64,000 bases of DNA from Martinezella lusitana (GCF_016901135.1 NZ_JAFEVL010000048.1:620001-684000); one strand, 5' to 3'. Shown: positions 1 to 9,308, counted from the stretch's first letter. Numbers and translations are program-made. The notes: a model not told the origin generated them from the letters alone.

Positions 1-371
1 TAGCGCTGCGGATCGTTTTCCAGAACGATCGGCTTGCCGTGCGGCGTTGCCTCCGCCGCCCGCTGCCAGCTTCTCTGCAAGTCGACGATCACATCCACAT
101 CCGCGACGCCTTTCGCCACCAGCAGGCCGGAGAGAGCCGCCACCCAGCAATCAAAATAATCGCTGCCGTCTGGTGCGCGACCCGGCTTATGCAGCTCGGC
201 CGAAAGCCGTTCCGCCCATTCGCTCCAAGCAAACAGGCCTTTCTCATGCAGATGCACAGTCATGGCGAAGGCCTCGGCAGCCCAGGGCTCAGGAAAAACC
301 GGCTCGCCATCATCAGACCTCGGCATGTCAGGCGATTGCGCCAGTGGCGGGGCGATCTCACAGGCGCTCAA
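1..371 (-). CDS. Nitrile hydratase accessory protein, cut at the window edge
   Basis: This is the N-terminal 123 or so residues of the small protein that helps nitrile hydratase acquire its metal and mature; family members resemble the beta-subunit N-terminus. The visible part has the family pattern: MPRSDDGEPVFPEPWAAEAF, then VHLHEKGLFAWSEWAERL, then YFDCWVAALSGLL. The likely start is TTG at 371, overlapping the end of the beta-subunit gene by 14 bases, because a GGGAGAG ribosome site lies just upstream. An ATG at 326 is the alternative. It is the third gene of an alpha-beta-accessory operon. The C-terminus lies outside the window. Confidence 0.85.
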   Translation of the reverse strand, partial: MSACEIAPPLAQSPDMPRSDDGEPVFPEPWAAEAFAMTVHLHEKGLFAWSEWAERLSAELHKPGRAPDGSDYFDCWVAALSGLLVAKGVADVDVIVDLQRSWQRAAEATPHGKPIVLENDPQR

Positions 372-1017
372 GATAGCTCTCCCAGGCATCGATGGAGACC
401 GTCAGCGAGGGATCGGCGCCCTCGCCCCAGATCTCCAGCGCGTCGAAGACAACGGTATAGACCCATTGCGGATTCTCGCCCCGGCCATGGGCATTGTCAT
501 CGGGAAACACGAAGGAGCCCTGCACGGCTTCGACCACGCCAGCCTTGGCGCGAGCATAACGCGGCAACCTTGTGTGGCCGGTCGGATTGAAATTCCTCGT
601 GCGCACGCGATCGCCGACGGCAAAGAGCGGTGCGGTATCAACAGGCCGATCGCAAGGGCCGCCCTTGTCGAGGACCGCATCAACCATGCCAGCCGTCAGA
701 ACCCGCTTCGGCACCGCGCCCTGCTGGAGAGAATGGCCGGTTTGCAACTCCTCGGCTGTTGCGAAGCCGTGCCGCTCCAGGAGCACGTCGATGGCGCGGG
801 TCCAGATCTCATAGTAGCTGGCGGCAAGGTAATCGGCTGTCGGAATGTTCTCGCGCGCATGCCGGCTTTCGTCGATAGTCCAGGCTCCGAAGGCACCGCA
901 GGACAATGTGATGCCGAGCGCCCGCTTTTCCCACTCGGCATGGAAATATGGCTCATTCGGTTCCGGCGCAACCGGGCCAAACCCCATTTGCCCGCCGAGA
1001 TCATGCGGCCCGTTCAT
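358..1017 (-). CDS. nthB: Nitrile hydratase beta subunit
   Basis: This is the beta subunit of nitrile hydratase, which hydrates nitriles to amides in the cytoplasm. The 219 residues open with [16 protein letters not shown], the usual beta-subunit start, and end with the SH3-like beta-barrel that packs on the alpha subunit ([20 protein letters not shown]). Length is normal for the family. The ATG overlaps the alpha-subunit stop as ATGA, so the two are translationally coupled, and a GGAGG site precedes it. In plant-associated bacteria such enzymes can act on indole-3-acetonitrile, but nothing here fixes the substrate. Confidence 0.93.
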   Translation of the reverse strand: MNGPHDLGGQMGFGPVAPEPNEPYFHAEWEKRALGITLSCGAFGAWTIDESRHARENIPTADYLAASYYEIWTRAIDVLLERHGFATAEELQTGHSLQQGAVPKRVLTAGMVDAVLDKGGPCDRPVDTAPLFAVGDRVRTRNFNPTGHTRLPRYARAKAGVVEAVQGSFVFPDDNAHGRGENPQWVYTVVFDALEIWGEGADPSLTVSIDAWESYLERL

Positions 1018-1655
1018 ATCGCCGCCTCCGGAGATCTGGCGACCGCCGTTCCGATCATGGCATCGCGGCTGACGAAATCGGCCAATACAGCCTCGTCCAG
1101 GCCTTCGGAGCCGGCGGGCCGCTGCGGGATGACCAGATAGCGCAGCTCCGCCGTCGAATCCCAGACACGGATTTTCGTTTCCTGCGGCAGCGTCAGGCCG
1201 AATTCAGCCAGCACACCACGCGGATCAATCACCGCGCGCGAACGATAGGCCGGCGCCTTGTACCAGACAGGCGGTAGTCCGAGCACGGACCATGGGTAGC
1301 AGGAGCAAAGCGTGCAGACGACCAGATTGTGCGTATCCGGCGTATTGAAAACCGCGCGCATATGCTCGCCCTGACGGCCGGTAAATCCGAGGCTCGCAAT
1401 CGCTGCCGTAGTGTCGCGCCGCAGCCAGTCGGCAAAGGCGGGATCGGCCCAGGCTTTTGCCACCACCTGCGCCCCGTTGCGCGGCCCGATCTTCGTCTCA
1501 TAGGTTTCAACGATGCGATCGATCGCCGCCGGATCGATCAGGCCCTTTTCCGTCAGCAGCGTTTCCAGCGCTTTCACGCGCGCCTGCATATCGGAATAGC
1601 TGTTGTCGTGATCATGGTGATGGTGGTCGTCATCATGCGAATGCCCGTGGGACAT
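1014..1655 (-). CDS. nthA: Cobalt-type nitrile hydratase alpha subunit
   Basis: This is the catalytic subunit that binds the metal. The claw motif CTLCSC spans residues 114-119. Threonine in the second position is the signature of the Co(III) form, whereas the Fe form has serine. The N-terminus is unusually rich in histidine and aspartate (residues 2-17 hold eight His and six Asp) and may collect metal, which is an inference. A good AGGAG ribosome site precedes the ATG. The gene starts 23 bases after the LysE-type exporter on the same strand, so the two may be cotranscribed. It heads the alpha-beta-accessory set. Confidence 0.94.
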   Translation of the reverse strand: MSHGHSHDDDHHHHDHDNSYSDMQARVKALETLLTEKGLIDPAAIDRIVETYETKIGPRNGAQVVAKAWADPAFADWLRRDTTAAIASLGFTGRQGEHMRAVFNTPDTHNLVVCTLCSCYPWSVLGLPPVWYKAPAYRSRAVIDPRGVLAEFGLTLPQETKIRVWDSTAELRYLVIPQRPAGSEGLDEAVLADFVSRDAMIGTAVARSPEAAI

Positions 1656-1678
1656 GACTGTCTCCTGTCTTTGCCGGC

Positions 1679-2272
1679 CTATTTTAACATCGGCCAGAGA
1701 CTGAGCACCAGCAGCACCGCCATCGTTATGTTAAACCATTTGAGGCGAACCGGATCGGACAGCCAGTCGCGCAGCGCCGAGCCGAAACCGGCCCAGGTCG
1801 AAACGCTCGGCACGTTGACCGCGGCGAAAGCGAGGCCGACCAGCAGCACGCTGAAGAGATAAAGCTGCTCATTGGTATAGGTCGCCATTGCGGTGACGGC
1901 CATCACCCACGCCTTGGGATTGACCCATTGAAAGGCGGCGGCGCTCATGAAGCTCATCGGTTGGGCACCGCTTTCCCTCTCGCTGAGGCTGCGCGACGTG
2001 CCGATCTTCCAGGCAATCCAGACGAGATAAGCCCCGCCGGCGAATTTCAGCGCGGTATAGAGCAGCGGCACCGTGTGCAGAAGCGCGCCCAGTCCCAACC
2101 CCACAGCAATCAGCAGCACGAAAAAGCCGACGCCGATCCCGAGCATATGCGGGATGGTGCGCCGGAAGCCGAAATTCACGCCCGATGTAAACAGCATCAT
2201 GTTGTTCGGCCCAGGCGTGATCGAGGTCGTGAACGCGAACAGAAGAAGAGCCAGAAATGTATCCAGCGCCAT
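1679..2272 (-). CDS. LysE/RhtB-family amino acid exporter
   Basis: This is an inner-membrane exporter of the LysE/RhtB family, which moves amino acids or related compounds out of the cell. It has the family motif SITPGPNN near residues 16-23 and about six hydrophobic segments over 197 residues. The start at 2272 is chosen because GGGGGAGG precedes that ATG; an upstream ATG would add 23 non-hydrophobic residues unlike the family. The gene is divergent from the aldo/keto reductase and runs directly into the nitrile hydratase genes. The substrate cannot be told from sequence. Confidence 0.9.
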   Translation of the reverse strand: MALDTFLALLLFAFTTSITPGPNNMMLFTSGVNFGFRRTIPHMLGIGVGFFVLLIAVGLGLGALLHTVPLLYTALKFAGGAYLVWIAWKIGTSRSLSERESGAQPMSFMSAAAFQWVNPKAWVMAVTAMATYTNEQLYLFSVLLVGLAFAAVNVPSVSTWAGFGSALRDWLSDPVRLKWFNITMAVLLVLSLWPMLK

Positions 2273-2492
2273 AAAGCCTCCCCCGGACACCGTATTGTGA
2301 CAAAGGACGGCATCCAAAATTTTTCTCGTGATTCTTGTCATGCGCGCCGAGTATGGTGACGCATGTCTGGCCTGACACTAATTCGCGCGCAATCCGAAAG
2401 CCATAATGCGATTGTCACGGTGACATCAGCCGTGTCGATTGAAATCCGGCGGGATGCAACTATCCTTCCGCTCTCTGAAGCGAGGACATACC

Positions 2493-3338
2493 ATGCGAGA
2501 CCCGATTCCTACTGTCACCCTACCCTCCGGCATTGCGGTTCCAGCACTCGGTCAGGGGACATGGAACATGGGAGACAATGCCGCCCACGCCCGGGATGAG
2601 ATCGCCAGCCTGAAAATCGGACTGGATCTTGGCATGACGTTGATCGATACCGCCGAAATGTATGCCGATGGCGGCTCGGAGGAGATCGTCGGCAAGGCGA
2701 TCGAGGGGCGGCGCGACGAGGTTTTCCTGGTCAGCAAGGTCTATCCGGCCAATGCAAGCCTCAGAGGTGCTGTCGAAGCCTGCGAGCGCAGCCTGAAACG
2801 CCTGAATACGGATCGCATCGATCTTTATCTGCTGCATTGGCGCGGAAATTATCCGCTTGCTGAGACAGTAGAAGCCTTCGAAAGCCTGAAGGCGGCCGGC
2901 AAGATCGAGGCCTGGGGCGTGTCGAATTTCGACGTTGCCGATATGGACGAGCTACTTGCGGTGCCGAACGGCGGCAATGTTGCCGCCAATCAGGTACTCT
3001 ACAATCTTGCGCGACGGGGCATCGAATATGATCTGCTGCCCTGGTGCCAGGAGCGCAGCATCCCGATCATGGCCTATTCCCCTATCGAACAGGGCCGGCT
3101 GACCCACCATCCGGATCTGATCCGCATCGCCAAGACCTATCAGGCCACCCCTGCCCAGATCGCGCTTGCCTTTCTGCTGGAGCGCGACGGCGTGATGGCT
3201 ATTCCGAAATCCTCAAACCCGCAGCGCATCGAGGAAAATCGGGGCTCCATAGACCTCGACATTACCGACGAGGATTGGGCCGTCCTCGATGCCGCGTTTC
3301 CACCGCCATCGCGAAAGAAGTCATTGGAAATGCTGTAG
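2493..3338 (+). CDS. Aldo/keto reductase
   Basis: This is an NADPH-dependent oxidoreductase of the aldo/keto reductase superfamily, which reduces aldehydes and ketones in the cytoplasm. The catalytic tetrad is visible: Asp52 and Tyr57 in [12 protein letters not shown], Lys82 in LVSKVYP and His115 in YLLHWRG. The C-terminal [13 protein letters not shown] segment is the cofactor phosphate-binding region. The protein is 281 residues. ATG 2493 was chosen over an ATG 54 bases upstream because a GAGGA ribosome site lies before it and the family N-terminus starts there. It is convergent with the KpsC-type gene, only two bases apart. Confidence 0.93.
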   Translation: MRDPIPTVTLPSGIAVPALGQGTWNMGDNAAHARDEIASLKIGLDLGMTLIDTAEMYADGGSEEIVGKAIEGRRDEVFLVSKVYPANASLRGAVEACERSLKRLNTDRIDLYLLHWRGNYPLAETVEAFESLKAAGKIEAWGVSNFDVADMDELLAVPNGGNVAANQVLYNLARRGIEYDLLPWCQERSIPIMAYSPIEQGRLTHHPDLIRIAKTYQATPAQIALAFLLERDGVMAIPKSSNPQRIEENRGSIDLDITDEDWAVLDAAFPPPSRKKSLEML

Positions 3339-3340
3339 GC

Positions 3341-4393
3341 TCAGACCACCGCCTTCTGCTGCGCGACAATCAGCTCGATAGCTTGGAAGACGTCGATCTC
3401 TCGCCAGTCCGCCGGATCGCGATAGATCGGATAAAGCGAAAAGGCGGCAGCGGCAATCTGGTCGACGGTTCGCAGCTTCGTGCGCCTGCCTGCCAGCGCC
3501 GCTTTCGTATAGACGCCGAAATGATCCTGCGTCACACCCCAGCCGGCATAGAAGGGCGCAGCATAGGAGCGGACCGGAAGGCCGCGCAGCAGTGCATCGA
3601 AACCGAACTGGCTCGAAACCGTCCAGACCTCGTCGACGACCTCCAGGATCGACGCCACCGAGACGGCATCGTCTATCATGACCGCCCCACCCCTCGCGGC
3701 GGCGTCAGACGTAAGATATCCCTTACGCAGTCCGGCCATGACATCGGGATGGGTACGGATCAGGCATTGCACGCCGCTTGCCAATCCATCGGCAAGCATC
3801 CGCTCAAAGGAGGCCTGCGAACCGAGCGCCCGGCCGACCGAGACGTCGCCGACGACCTGATCGACCAAAAGGATACGGCGTTTGCTTGTTCGCTCGATTT
3901 GGGGCGACCGATGCGGCAGGTGATTGTACTTCGAGAGCCTGTTGAGAACGATCTGCTCTCGAATCGCCCGGCCGAGATCGCCTGCCTCGCCGGCGCCCTC
4001 TATCAGACGCTCGAGCCGCGACGGCCTGCTTGCATCGACTGGCAGGCCAAGATCGTCAATGACGATGGAAAGCGGGACCGCGCCGGCCTTGCCGAGGCCG
4101 ACGGAACGGAGAAAGCCATCCTCCAGATGCCAATGTGGCAGTCGTCGGAAGCGGGCAATCGCTGCCGCCGTCTTGGCCGGCACGCGACCACCCCAGGAAA
4201 CGATGCCGCCTATGCCGGGCGACAAGGTGGATGCGAGCTTCTGCGAACCGAAATAGTGGCCGAGCCAAGGGAAGTCGTTGCGCACGAAGAAGCTAGCGCC
4301 GAGGCGCATGCCGGCCGGCGGATGCCAATGCTTCTCGCCGAGATCAGGCAAAATTTCCCCGACGACGAATGCCACCCTTTTACCCCGCTGCAA
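3341..4393 (-). CDS. Single-module KpsC-type capsule glycosyltransferase
   Basis: The protein resembles one of the two repeats of KpsC, the enzyme that adds beta-Kdo residues to the lipid anchor of capsular polysaccharide. Supporting motifs are WGGR (about residue 67), LEDGFLRSVGLG (about 89), RLSKYNHLP, VDQVVGDVS, a CLIRTHPDV segment and PFYAGWGVTQDHFG near the C-terminus. Full KpsC has two such modules in about 670 residues; this has one in about 350. The 5' end is uncertain: the longest frame opens at TTG 4393 without a clear ribosome site, and GTG 4375 is equally possible. No other capsule gene is adjacent. Confidence 0.8.
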   Translation of the reverse strand: MQRGKRVAFVVGEILPDLGEKHWHPPAGMRLGASFFVRNDFPWLGHYFGSQKLASTLSPGIGGIVSWGGRVPAKTAAAIARFRRLPHWHLEDGFLRSVGLGKAGAVPLSIVIDDLGLPVDASRPSRLERLIEGAGEAGDLGRAIREQIVLNRLSKYNHLPHRSPQIERTSKRRILLVDQVVGDVSVGRALGSQASFERMLADGLASGVQCLIRTHPDVMAGLRKGYLTSDAAARGGAVMIDDAVSVASILEVVDEVWTVSSQFGFDALLRGLPVRSYAAPFYAGWGVTQDHFGVYTKAALAGRRTKLRTVDQIAAAAFSLYPIYRDPADWREIDVFQAIELIVAQQKAVV

Positions 4394-4467
4394 ATGCGGC
4401 CATCGATCTGGCCCGAGCGTCGCAAAGGCTAGGCGACGCCCGCAAACCGGTCAACGACGGATAGGTA

Positions 4468-5040
4468 TCACATACCCTGCGGGCCGCGATTCATCGCCGC
4501 GATGCCGGTACGGCATACCTCGATGAGACCAAGCGGCTTGATGATGGCGATAAACTGGTCGATCTTCGACGACTTGCCGGTGATCTCGAGAATGAAGTGC
4601 TCGACGGTCGCGTCCACCACCTTGGCATGGAACGCATCGGCCAGCCGCAATGTTTCGGCACGCATCTCCCCGCTTCCGGTCACCTTCAGCAGCGCGACTT
4701 CGCGCTCGATCGGCCGTTCCTGGCCGAGTTCGCGGGCGCGCACGGTGAGATCGACGACGCGATGAACCGGAACGATGCGTTCCAACTGCGCCTTGATCTG
4801 CTCCAGCACCTGCGGCGTGCCACGCGTTACCACAGTGATCCGCGACAGATGCGCCTGATGCTCGGTCTCCGAAACCGTAAGGCTTTCGATGTTGTAGCCG
4901 CGGCCGGAGAAAAGGCCGATGACGCGGGCAAGCACGCCGGGCTCGTTATCAACAAGCACCGAGAGCGTGTGGCTCTCCGCCGCCGCCGTTTCTGGCGAGA
5001 TGAAGTAGGCGGAGCCTGTGGGTTGAAGGTGTGCGTTCAT
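4468..5040 (-). CDS. ilvH: Acetolactate synthase small (regulatory) subunit
   Basis: This is the regulatory subunit of acetohydroxyacid synthase, which binds valine and controls the first common step of valine, leucine and isoleucine synthesis. The ACT domain is at residues 20-95 (HTLSVLVDNEPGVLARV, then FSGRGYNIESL), followed by the ALS_ss C-terminal domain. The 190-residue length is normal. ATG 5040 is preceded by AAGGA; an upstream ATG would add 32 residues with no match to the family. It lies 100 bases downstream of ilvB and should be cotranscribed with it under the ilvB attenuator. Confidence 0.95.
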   Translation of the reverse strand: MNAHLQPTGSAYFISPETAAAESHTLSVLVDNEPGVLARVIGLFSGRGYNIESLTVSETEHQAHLSRITVVTRGTPQVLEQIKAQLERIVPVHRVVDLTVRARELGQERPIEREVALLKVTGSGEMRAETLRLADAFHAKVVDATVEHFILEITGKSSKIDQFIAIIKPLGLIEVCRTGIAAMNRGPQGM

Positions 5041-5140
5041 TGTCCTTGTTCCGTTTCCTCGGTTCTTGTTCGGTATGCCAGCGCGACATTGGTAAGCTCG
5101 ACGGTCCGGACGCGGCTTCTGCCGCGCCCCGGCCATTCGA

Positions 5141-6934
5141 TCAGACCAGCTGACGGCCCTTGGCGTCGATGGCGTTGGCGACGGCTTCGTCGGTGGCTTC
5201 GTCCGGCAACAGCATCTCGTTATGCGCCTTGCCCGAGGGGATCATCGGGAAGCAGTTGGCGAGATTGGCAACGCGGCAATCGAAAATGACCGGCTTGTCG
5301 ACGTCGATCATCTCTTGAATCATCGCATCGAGATCGCCGGGCTTTTCGCAACGCAGGCCGACCGCGCCATAGGCATCGGCCAGCTTGACGAAATCGGGCA
5401 TCGCTTCCGTATAGGAATTCGACAGGCGGTTGCCGTGCAGCAGCTGCTGCCACTGGCGTACCATACCCATGTACTGGTTGTTCAGGATGAAGATCTTGAT
5501 CGGCGCATTGTGCTGGATCGCCGCCGACATTTCCTGAATGCACATCTGGATCGAGGCGTCGCCGGCAATATCGATGACCAGGCTCTCCGGATGGGCGATC
5601 TGCACGCCGAGCGCTGCCGGCAGGCCATAGCCCATGGTGCCGAGGCCGCCCGAGGTCATCCAGCGGTTCGGCTCTTCGAAGCCATAGAACTGCGCCGCCC
5701 ACATCTGATGCTGGCCGACTTCGGTCGTGATGTAGGTATCGCGATGCTTGGTCAGCTCATAGAGGCGCTGAATGGCATATTGCGGCATGATGACATCGTC
5801 GCTCGGCTTGTAGGCGAAGGAATTGCGCGCGCGCCAGCGAGCGATGTTTCCCCACCAGTCGCCAAGACGATCCGCTGCCGGCTTCTGCGGCAGTGCCCGC
5901 CACAGCCGGACCATGTCTTCGAGAACATTGCCGACATCGCCGAGAATGCCGACATCGACGCGAACATTCTTGTTGATCGAGGATGGATCGATATCGATAT
6001 GGATCTTCTTCGAATTCGGCGAGAAAGCGTTCAGGCGGCCGGTAATGCGGTCGTCGAAGCGTGCGCCGATACAGACCATGACGTCGCAATCATGCATCGC
6101 CATGTTCGCCTCATAAGAACCGTGCATGCCCAGCATGCCGAGCCAGCTCTTGCCGGATGCCGGATAGGCGCCAAGGCCCATCAGGGTCGACGTGATCGGG
6201 AAGCCGGTCAAGTCGACCAGCTCCCGCAGCAGCTTGCATGCTTCGGGGCCGGAATTAACGACGCCGCCGCCGGAATAGATGATCGGCTGACGCGCATTCT
6301 TCATCAGTTCGATGGCTTGGTTGATCTTGTTCAGATCGCCCTGAACCTTGGGCTGATAGCTCTTCTGGACATCATGCGCTTCCGGCGGCGTGTAGGTGCC
6401 GGTAGCAAACTGGACATCCTTCGGAATGTCGACGACGACCGGGCCTGGACGGCCTGATTGCGCGATACGGAAGGCTTCGTGAATGACGGCTGCGAGCTGG
6501 TTGACGTCCTTGACCAGCCAGTTGTGCTTGGTGCAAGGCCTGGTGATGCCGACCGTGTCGCATTCCTGGAAAGCGTCGGAGCCGATCAACGAGGTCGGAA
6601 CCTGACCGGTCAGGCAGACCAGCGGGATCGAGTCCATCAGCGCATCCTGCAGCGGCGTGACCGCATTCGTGGCACCAGGACCGGAAGTGACCAGCATGAC
6701 GCCGACCTTGCCGGTCGAGCGGGCATAGCCTTCGGCCGCATGACCGGCGCCCTGCTCGTGGCGTACGAGAATGTGTTGGATATCGTCCTGCTGGAAAATC
6801 TCGTCGTAGATCGGAAGCACAGCGCCGCCCGGATAACCGAAGATGTGTTCGACGCCATTGTCCTTGAGCGCCCGCAACACGATCTCCGCGCCTGTCATTC
6901 GATTGTCGCTCGCCTGATTATCTGTGCCGGTCAT
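5141..6934 (-). CDS. ilvB: Acetolactate synthase large (catalytic) subunit
   Basis: This ThDP-, Mg- and FAD-dependent enzyme condenses two pyruvates to acetolactate, or pyruvate and 2-ketobutyrate to acetohydroxybutyrate. The 597 residues show the three-domain plan: Glu60 in VRHEQGAGH activates ThDP, and the metal/ThDP-binding motif starts at GDAS (458-461) and ends at LNNQ (484-487). The GDGS form is more usual than GDAS, but Ala is tolerated in this family. Expression is probably set by attenuation at the leader 57-115 bases upstream. ilvI is an alternative name for the same role. Confidence 0.96.
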   Translation of the reverse strand: MTGTDNQASDNRMTGAEIVLRALKDNGVEHIFGYPGGAVLPIYDEIFQQDDIQHILVRHEQGAGHAAEGYARSTGKVGVMLVTSGPGATNAVTPLQDALMDSIPLVCLTGQVPTSLIGSDAFQECDTVGITRPCTKHNWLVKDVNQLAAVIHEAFRIAQSGRPGPVVVDIPKDVQFATGTYTPPEAHDVQKSYQPKVQGDLNKINQAIELMKNARQPIIYSGGGVVNSGPEACKLLRELVDLTGFPITSTLMGLGAYPASGKSWLGMLGMHGSYEANMAMHDCDVMVCIGARFDDRITGRLNAFSPNSKKIHIDIDPSSINKNVRVDVGILGDVGNVLEDMVRLWRALPQKPAADRLGDWWGNIARWRARNSFAYKPSDDVIMPQYAIQRLYELTKHRDTYITTEVGQHQMWAAQFYGFEEPNRWMTSGGLGTMGYGLPAALGVQIAHPESLVIDIAGDASIQMCIQEMSAAIQHNAPIKIFILNNQYMGMVRQWQQLLHGNRLSNSYTEAMPDFVKLADAYGAVGLRCEKPGDLDAMIQEMIDVDKPVIFDCRVANLANCFPMIPSGKAHNEMLLPDEATDEAVANAIDAKGRQLV

Positions 6935-6991
6935 ACGTTTGTTCCGCTATCTGCTGGAGGTTTGGAAAGATGAAATCTCGATTTCGGGCAT

Positions 6992-7015
6992 AAAAAAAGG
7001 CTCCTTGGGGAGCCT
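6992..7015 (-). terminator. Attenuator terminator upstream of ilvB
   Basis: Read on the minus strand, AGGCTCC and GGAGCCT form a stem around a CAAG-containing loop, followed by seven T residues. It lies between the leader peptide stop and the ilvB start, as a Rho-independent attenuator should. Confidence 0.9.
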
Positions 7016-7023
7016 GTTGTCTA

Positions 7024-7071
7024 GCGCATGGGTGGCTGTCGCCGGATGGTTACACCATCCTGCCCATGCGC
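7024..7071 (-). promoter_or_regulatory. Leader RNA hairpin of the ilvB attenuator
   Basis: Nested complementary arms lie over the end of the leader reading frame. An outer 9-bp pair joins 7063-7071 with 7024-7032 (CCCATGCGC/GCGCATGGG). An inner 7-bp pair joins 7054-7060 with 7044-7050 (ACCATCC/GGATGGT), with the TAA stop in its loop region. This has the layout of the pause/protector stem of an attenuator. A clear antiterminator pairing with the terminator arm was not found by eye. Confidence 0.7.
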
Positions 7072-7106
7072 ATTCCCACCACGATAAGAGCCATCGAAAT
7101 TTTCAT
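7050..7106 (-). CDS. ilvL: ilvB leader peptide (attenuator)
   Basis: The 18-codon frame reads MKISMALIVVGMRMGRMV and stops at TAA. It has a run of Ala-Leu-Ile-Val-Val codons, the amino acids that signal branched-chain supply. Scarcity of charged tRNA would stall the ribosome there and favour readthrough into ilvB. The position (a hairpin over its 3' part, then a terminator, then ilvB) is as expected for an attenuator. No ribosome-binding site precedes the ATG. The predicted -10 box ends only eight bases upstream, so the message probably begins at or near the AUG. Confidence 0.85.
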   Translation of the reverse strand: MKISMALIVVGMRMGRMV

Positions 7107-7114
7107 GGGGTCGA

Positions 7115-7143
7115 GTGATAGACAGAAAATTTCGAAGCGTCAA
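7115..7143 (-). promoter_or_regulatory. Predicted sigma-70 type promoter of ilvL-ilvBH
   Basis: On the minus strand a TTGACG box (7143-7138) and a TATCAC box (7120-7115) are 17 bases apart. The expected start of transcription falls at about 7106-7109, at the leader ATG itself. The boxes were read by eye and no start site has been mapped. Confidence 0.6.
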
Positions 7144-7262
7144 CGCGTCAAGCAATAAAAAATCGCGCCCTCTCCCTATCCAAGTAAAAAGCGCGGCTTG
7201 CCGACAGGATTTTGTTAAGCCGCCGACCCTATGCTCCGCAATCTAACGCTTGAGGTAGCCGT

Positions 7263-9299
7263 TTGCTCAATAATGATCTGCAGACGTCCGGCAAGGCTGG
7301 AGATTTAGATCGCCGCGATAAACTGAAGCCAGGAAATCGCTTTCTCGGTCGCGTCGTTGCGTGCAACGGCTCCAGGGCGACCATTGCCGCCGTCGCCGAG
7401 GACGGCGGCACCGATCTCACGGAACTTTGGTCGGTCGGCAAGCTGATCTCCATCAGCGTCGGGACCAATCGCGTCGCGGCCATGGTCTACGCCATGAATA
7501 CCAGTAACATCGGCTGGGGCGAAGAACAGGACAACCTCTTCCGTATCGAAGTGGAGCTGCTAGGCGAGGTCCGTGTCGAACCCGATGGCCGCGAGGAATT
7601 CTCAAGCGGCATTTCCGCTTATCCTTATCTCGGCGCCATCGCGCATCGCATCCGCGCCAGCGACCTCATGCGCATCTTCGATGCCGGCAAGGACAGCAGC
7701 TGCGTCATCGGCAAGCTGACGCAGGACGAAAGCATCGATGCCGCCATCCACATCCCGTCGATGCTGTCGAAACATTTCGCCGTGGTCGGCTCCACCGGCG
7801 TCGGCAAATCGACCGCCGTTTCACTTCTGCTGCACAAGGCGATCGGCGCCGATCCGAAGCTGCGCGTGCTGATCCTCGACCCGCACAATGAATTCGCCGC
7901 CGCCTTTCCGAAGCACTCCGTCGTCATCGATACCGAGACGCTCGACCTGCCCTTCTGGCTGATGCGGCTCGAGGAATTCAGCGAAGTCGTCTTCCGCGGC
8001 CGTCCGGCAGTGCCGGAAGAGCTAGATGCGCTGCGCGATCTCATTCCGGAGGCGAAACGAGCCTTTCGCGGCAGCGATTCAACCTTGATGCGCCGCCAGT
8101 CGGAAAAAGCATCGGTGACGGCGGATACGCCGGTTCCCTATCGCATGGCCGACCTGCTGGCGCTGATCGACGAACGCATCGGACGGCTGGAGGGCCGCCA
8201 GGAAAAGCCGCACCTGCGCTCGCTGAAAATGCGCGTCATCTCGGCAATCAACGATCCGCGCTATAATTTCATGTTCTCCAACAACACGATCACCGATACG
8301 ATCATGGAGACCATTGCCGAGATCTTTCGCATTCCGGGCGATGGTAAGCCGATTTGCACCTTCCAGCTCGCCGGAATTCCTTCGGAAGTCGTCAACTCCG
8401 TCGCGTCAGTCCTATGCCGCATGGCGTTCGAGCTGACGCTCTGGAGCGATGGCGCGATCCATATGCTCGTCGTCTGCGAGGAAGCGCATCGCTATATCCC
8501 CGCCGATCCGACACTCGGCTTCCTGCCCACCCGGCAGGCCATTTCCCGCATCGCCAAGGAGGGACGCAAATACGGCGTTTCGCTTGGCATCATCACCCAG
8601 CGTCCGGGCGAACTCGACCAGACGATCCTGTCGCAATGCTCGACCCTGTTCGCCATGCGCCTTGCCAATGATCGCGACCAGGAAATCATCCGTTCTGCCA
8701 TACCGAACTCCTCCGTATCGACGACGAGTTTTCTGTCATCCATAGGCAACGGCGAAGCCATCGCCTTCGGCGAAGCCATTGCCGTGCCGATGCGCATGCG
8801 TTTTTCTCGCGTGGCAGAGGATCTGCTGCCGAAAGCCCATGGCAGCGTGGCGAAAGCTAGCGAGGAATCGCCTGACACCGTCGACTTGCGGACCATTGTC
8901 AGTCGCATGCGCTCGATCTCCACTCCCGATATTTCCGCCCTGCAGCAGAGCTACAATGCCGCGAGTGAAGTTATGCCGGACATCGGGAACGATCTTGGCG
9001 ATGCCCCTGTCGAGCAACCCGCAAGGCGTCCGATGGAGGCAACCGCGCCATCGATCGAACCCTATCGCCCGGACATGCTGCCGCGCGCCGACGCTGTGCC
9101 GCAGACGGCTGCCTCCATGCAGACATCGATCGACAGCAAGCTCGCGGAACTGCGCCGCGAAATCCGTGGCGACGACACGGCTGGCGCTCGCGCGATGCCG
9201 ACGAGAGACCCCGCTCCGCCCCTGCGGCGGGAGCCCGGCCTTTCGCTGCGTGACAGTATCCTGAAGAAGCCGCTGAGCAGCCTTTACGACAAGGATTGA
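7263..9299 (+). CDS. HerA-like ATP-binding protein (HAS-barrel and DUF87)
   Basis: The protein resembles bacterial HerA/FtsK-superfamily DNA-translocating ATPases. An N-terminal HAS-barrel lies at about residues 28-85. The ATPase core has Walker A GSTGVGKST (176-184), ILDPHNEFA after it, and a Walker B region MLVVCEEAH at about 401-409. The glutamine/arginine-rich motif ITQRPGELD follows. The last 150 residues look disordered and proline-rich. HerA homologues work in DNA repair with NurA; no NurA gene is nearby, so the role here is inferred only from the fold. The start is TTG with GAGGT eight bases upstream. Confidence 0.82.
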   Translation: MLNNDLQTSGKAGDLDRRDKLKPGNRFLGRVVACNGSRATIAAVAEDGGTDLTELWSVGKLISISVGTNRVAAMVYAMNTSNIGWGEEQDNLFRIEVELLGEVRVEPDGREEFSSGISAYPYLGAIAHRIRASDLMRIFDAGKDSSCVIGKLTQDESIDAAIHIPSMLSKHFAVVGSTGVGKSTAVSLLLHKAIGADPKLRVLILDPHNEFAAAFPKHSVVIDTETLDLPFWLMRLEEFSEVVFRGRPAVPEELDALRDLIPEAKRAFRGSDSTLMRRQSEKASVTADTPVPYRMADLLALIDERIGRLEGRQEKPHLRSLKMRVISAINDPRYNFMFSNNTITDTIMETIAEIFRIPGDGKPICTFQLAGIPSEVVNSVASVLCRMAFELTLWSDGAIHMLVVCEEAHRYIPADPTLGFLPTRQAISRIAKEGRKYGVSLGIITQRPGELDQTILSQCSTLFAMRLANDRDQEIIRSAIPNSSVSTTSFLSSIGNGEAIAFGEAIAVPMRMRFSRVAEDLLPKAHGSVAKASEESPDTVDLRTIVSRMRSISTPDISALQQSYNAASEVMPDIGNDLGDAPVEQPARRPMEATAPSIEPYRPDMLPRADAVPQTAASMQTSIDSKLAELRREIRGDDTAGARAMPTRDPAPPLRREPGLSLRDSILKKPLSSLYDKD

Positions 9300-9308
9300 T
9301 CGGTCAGC

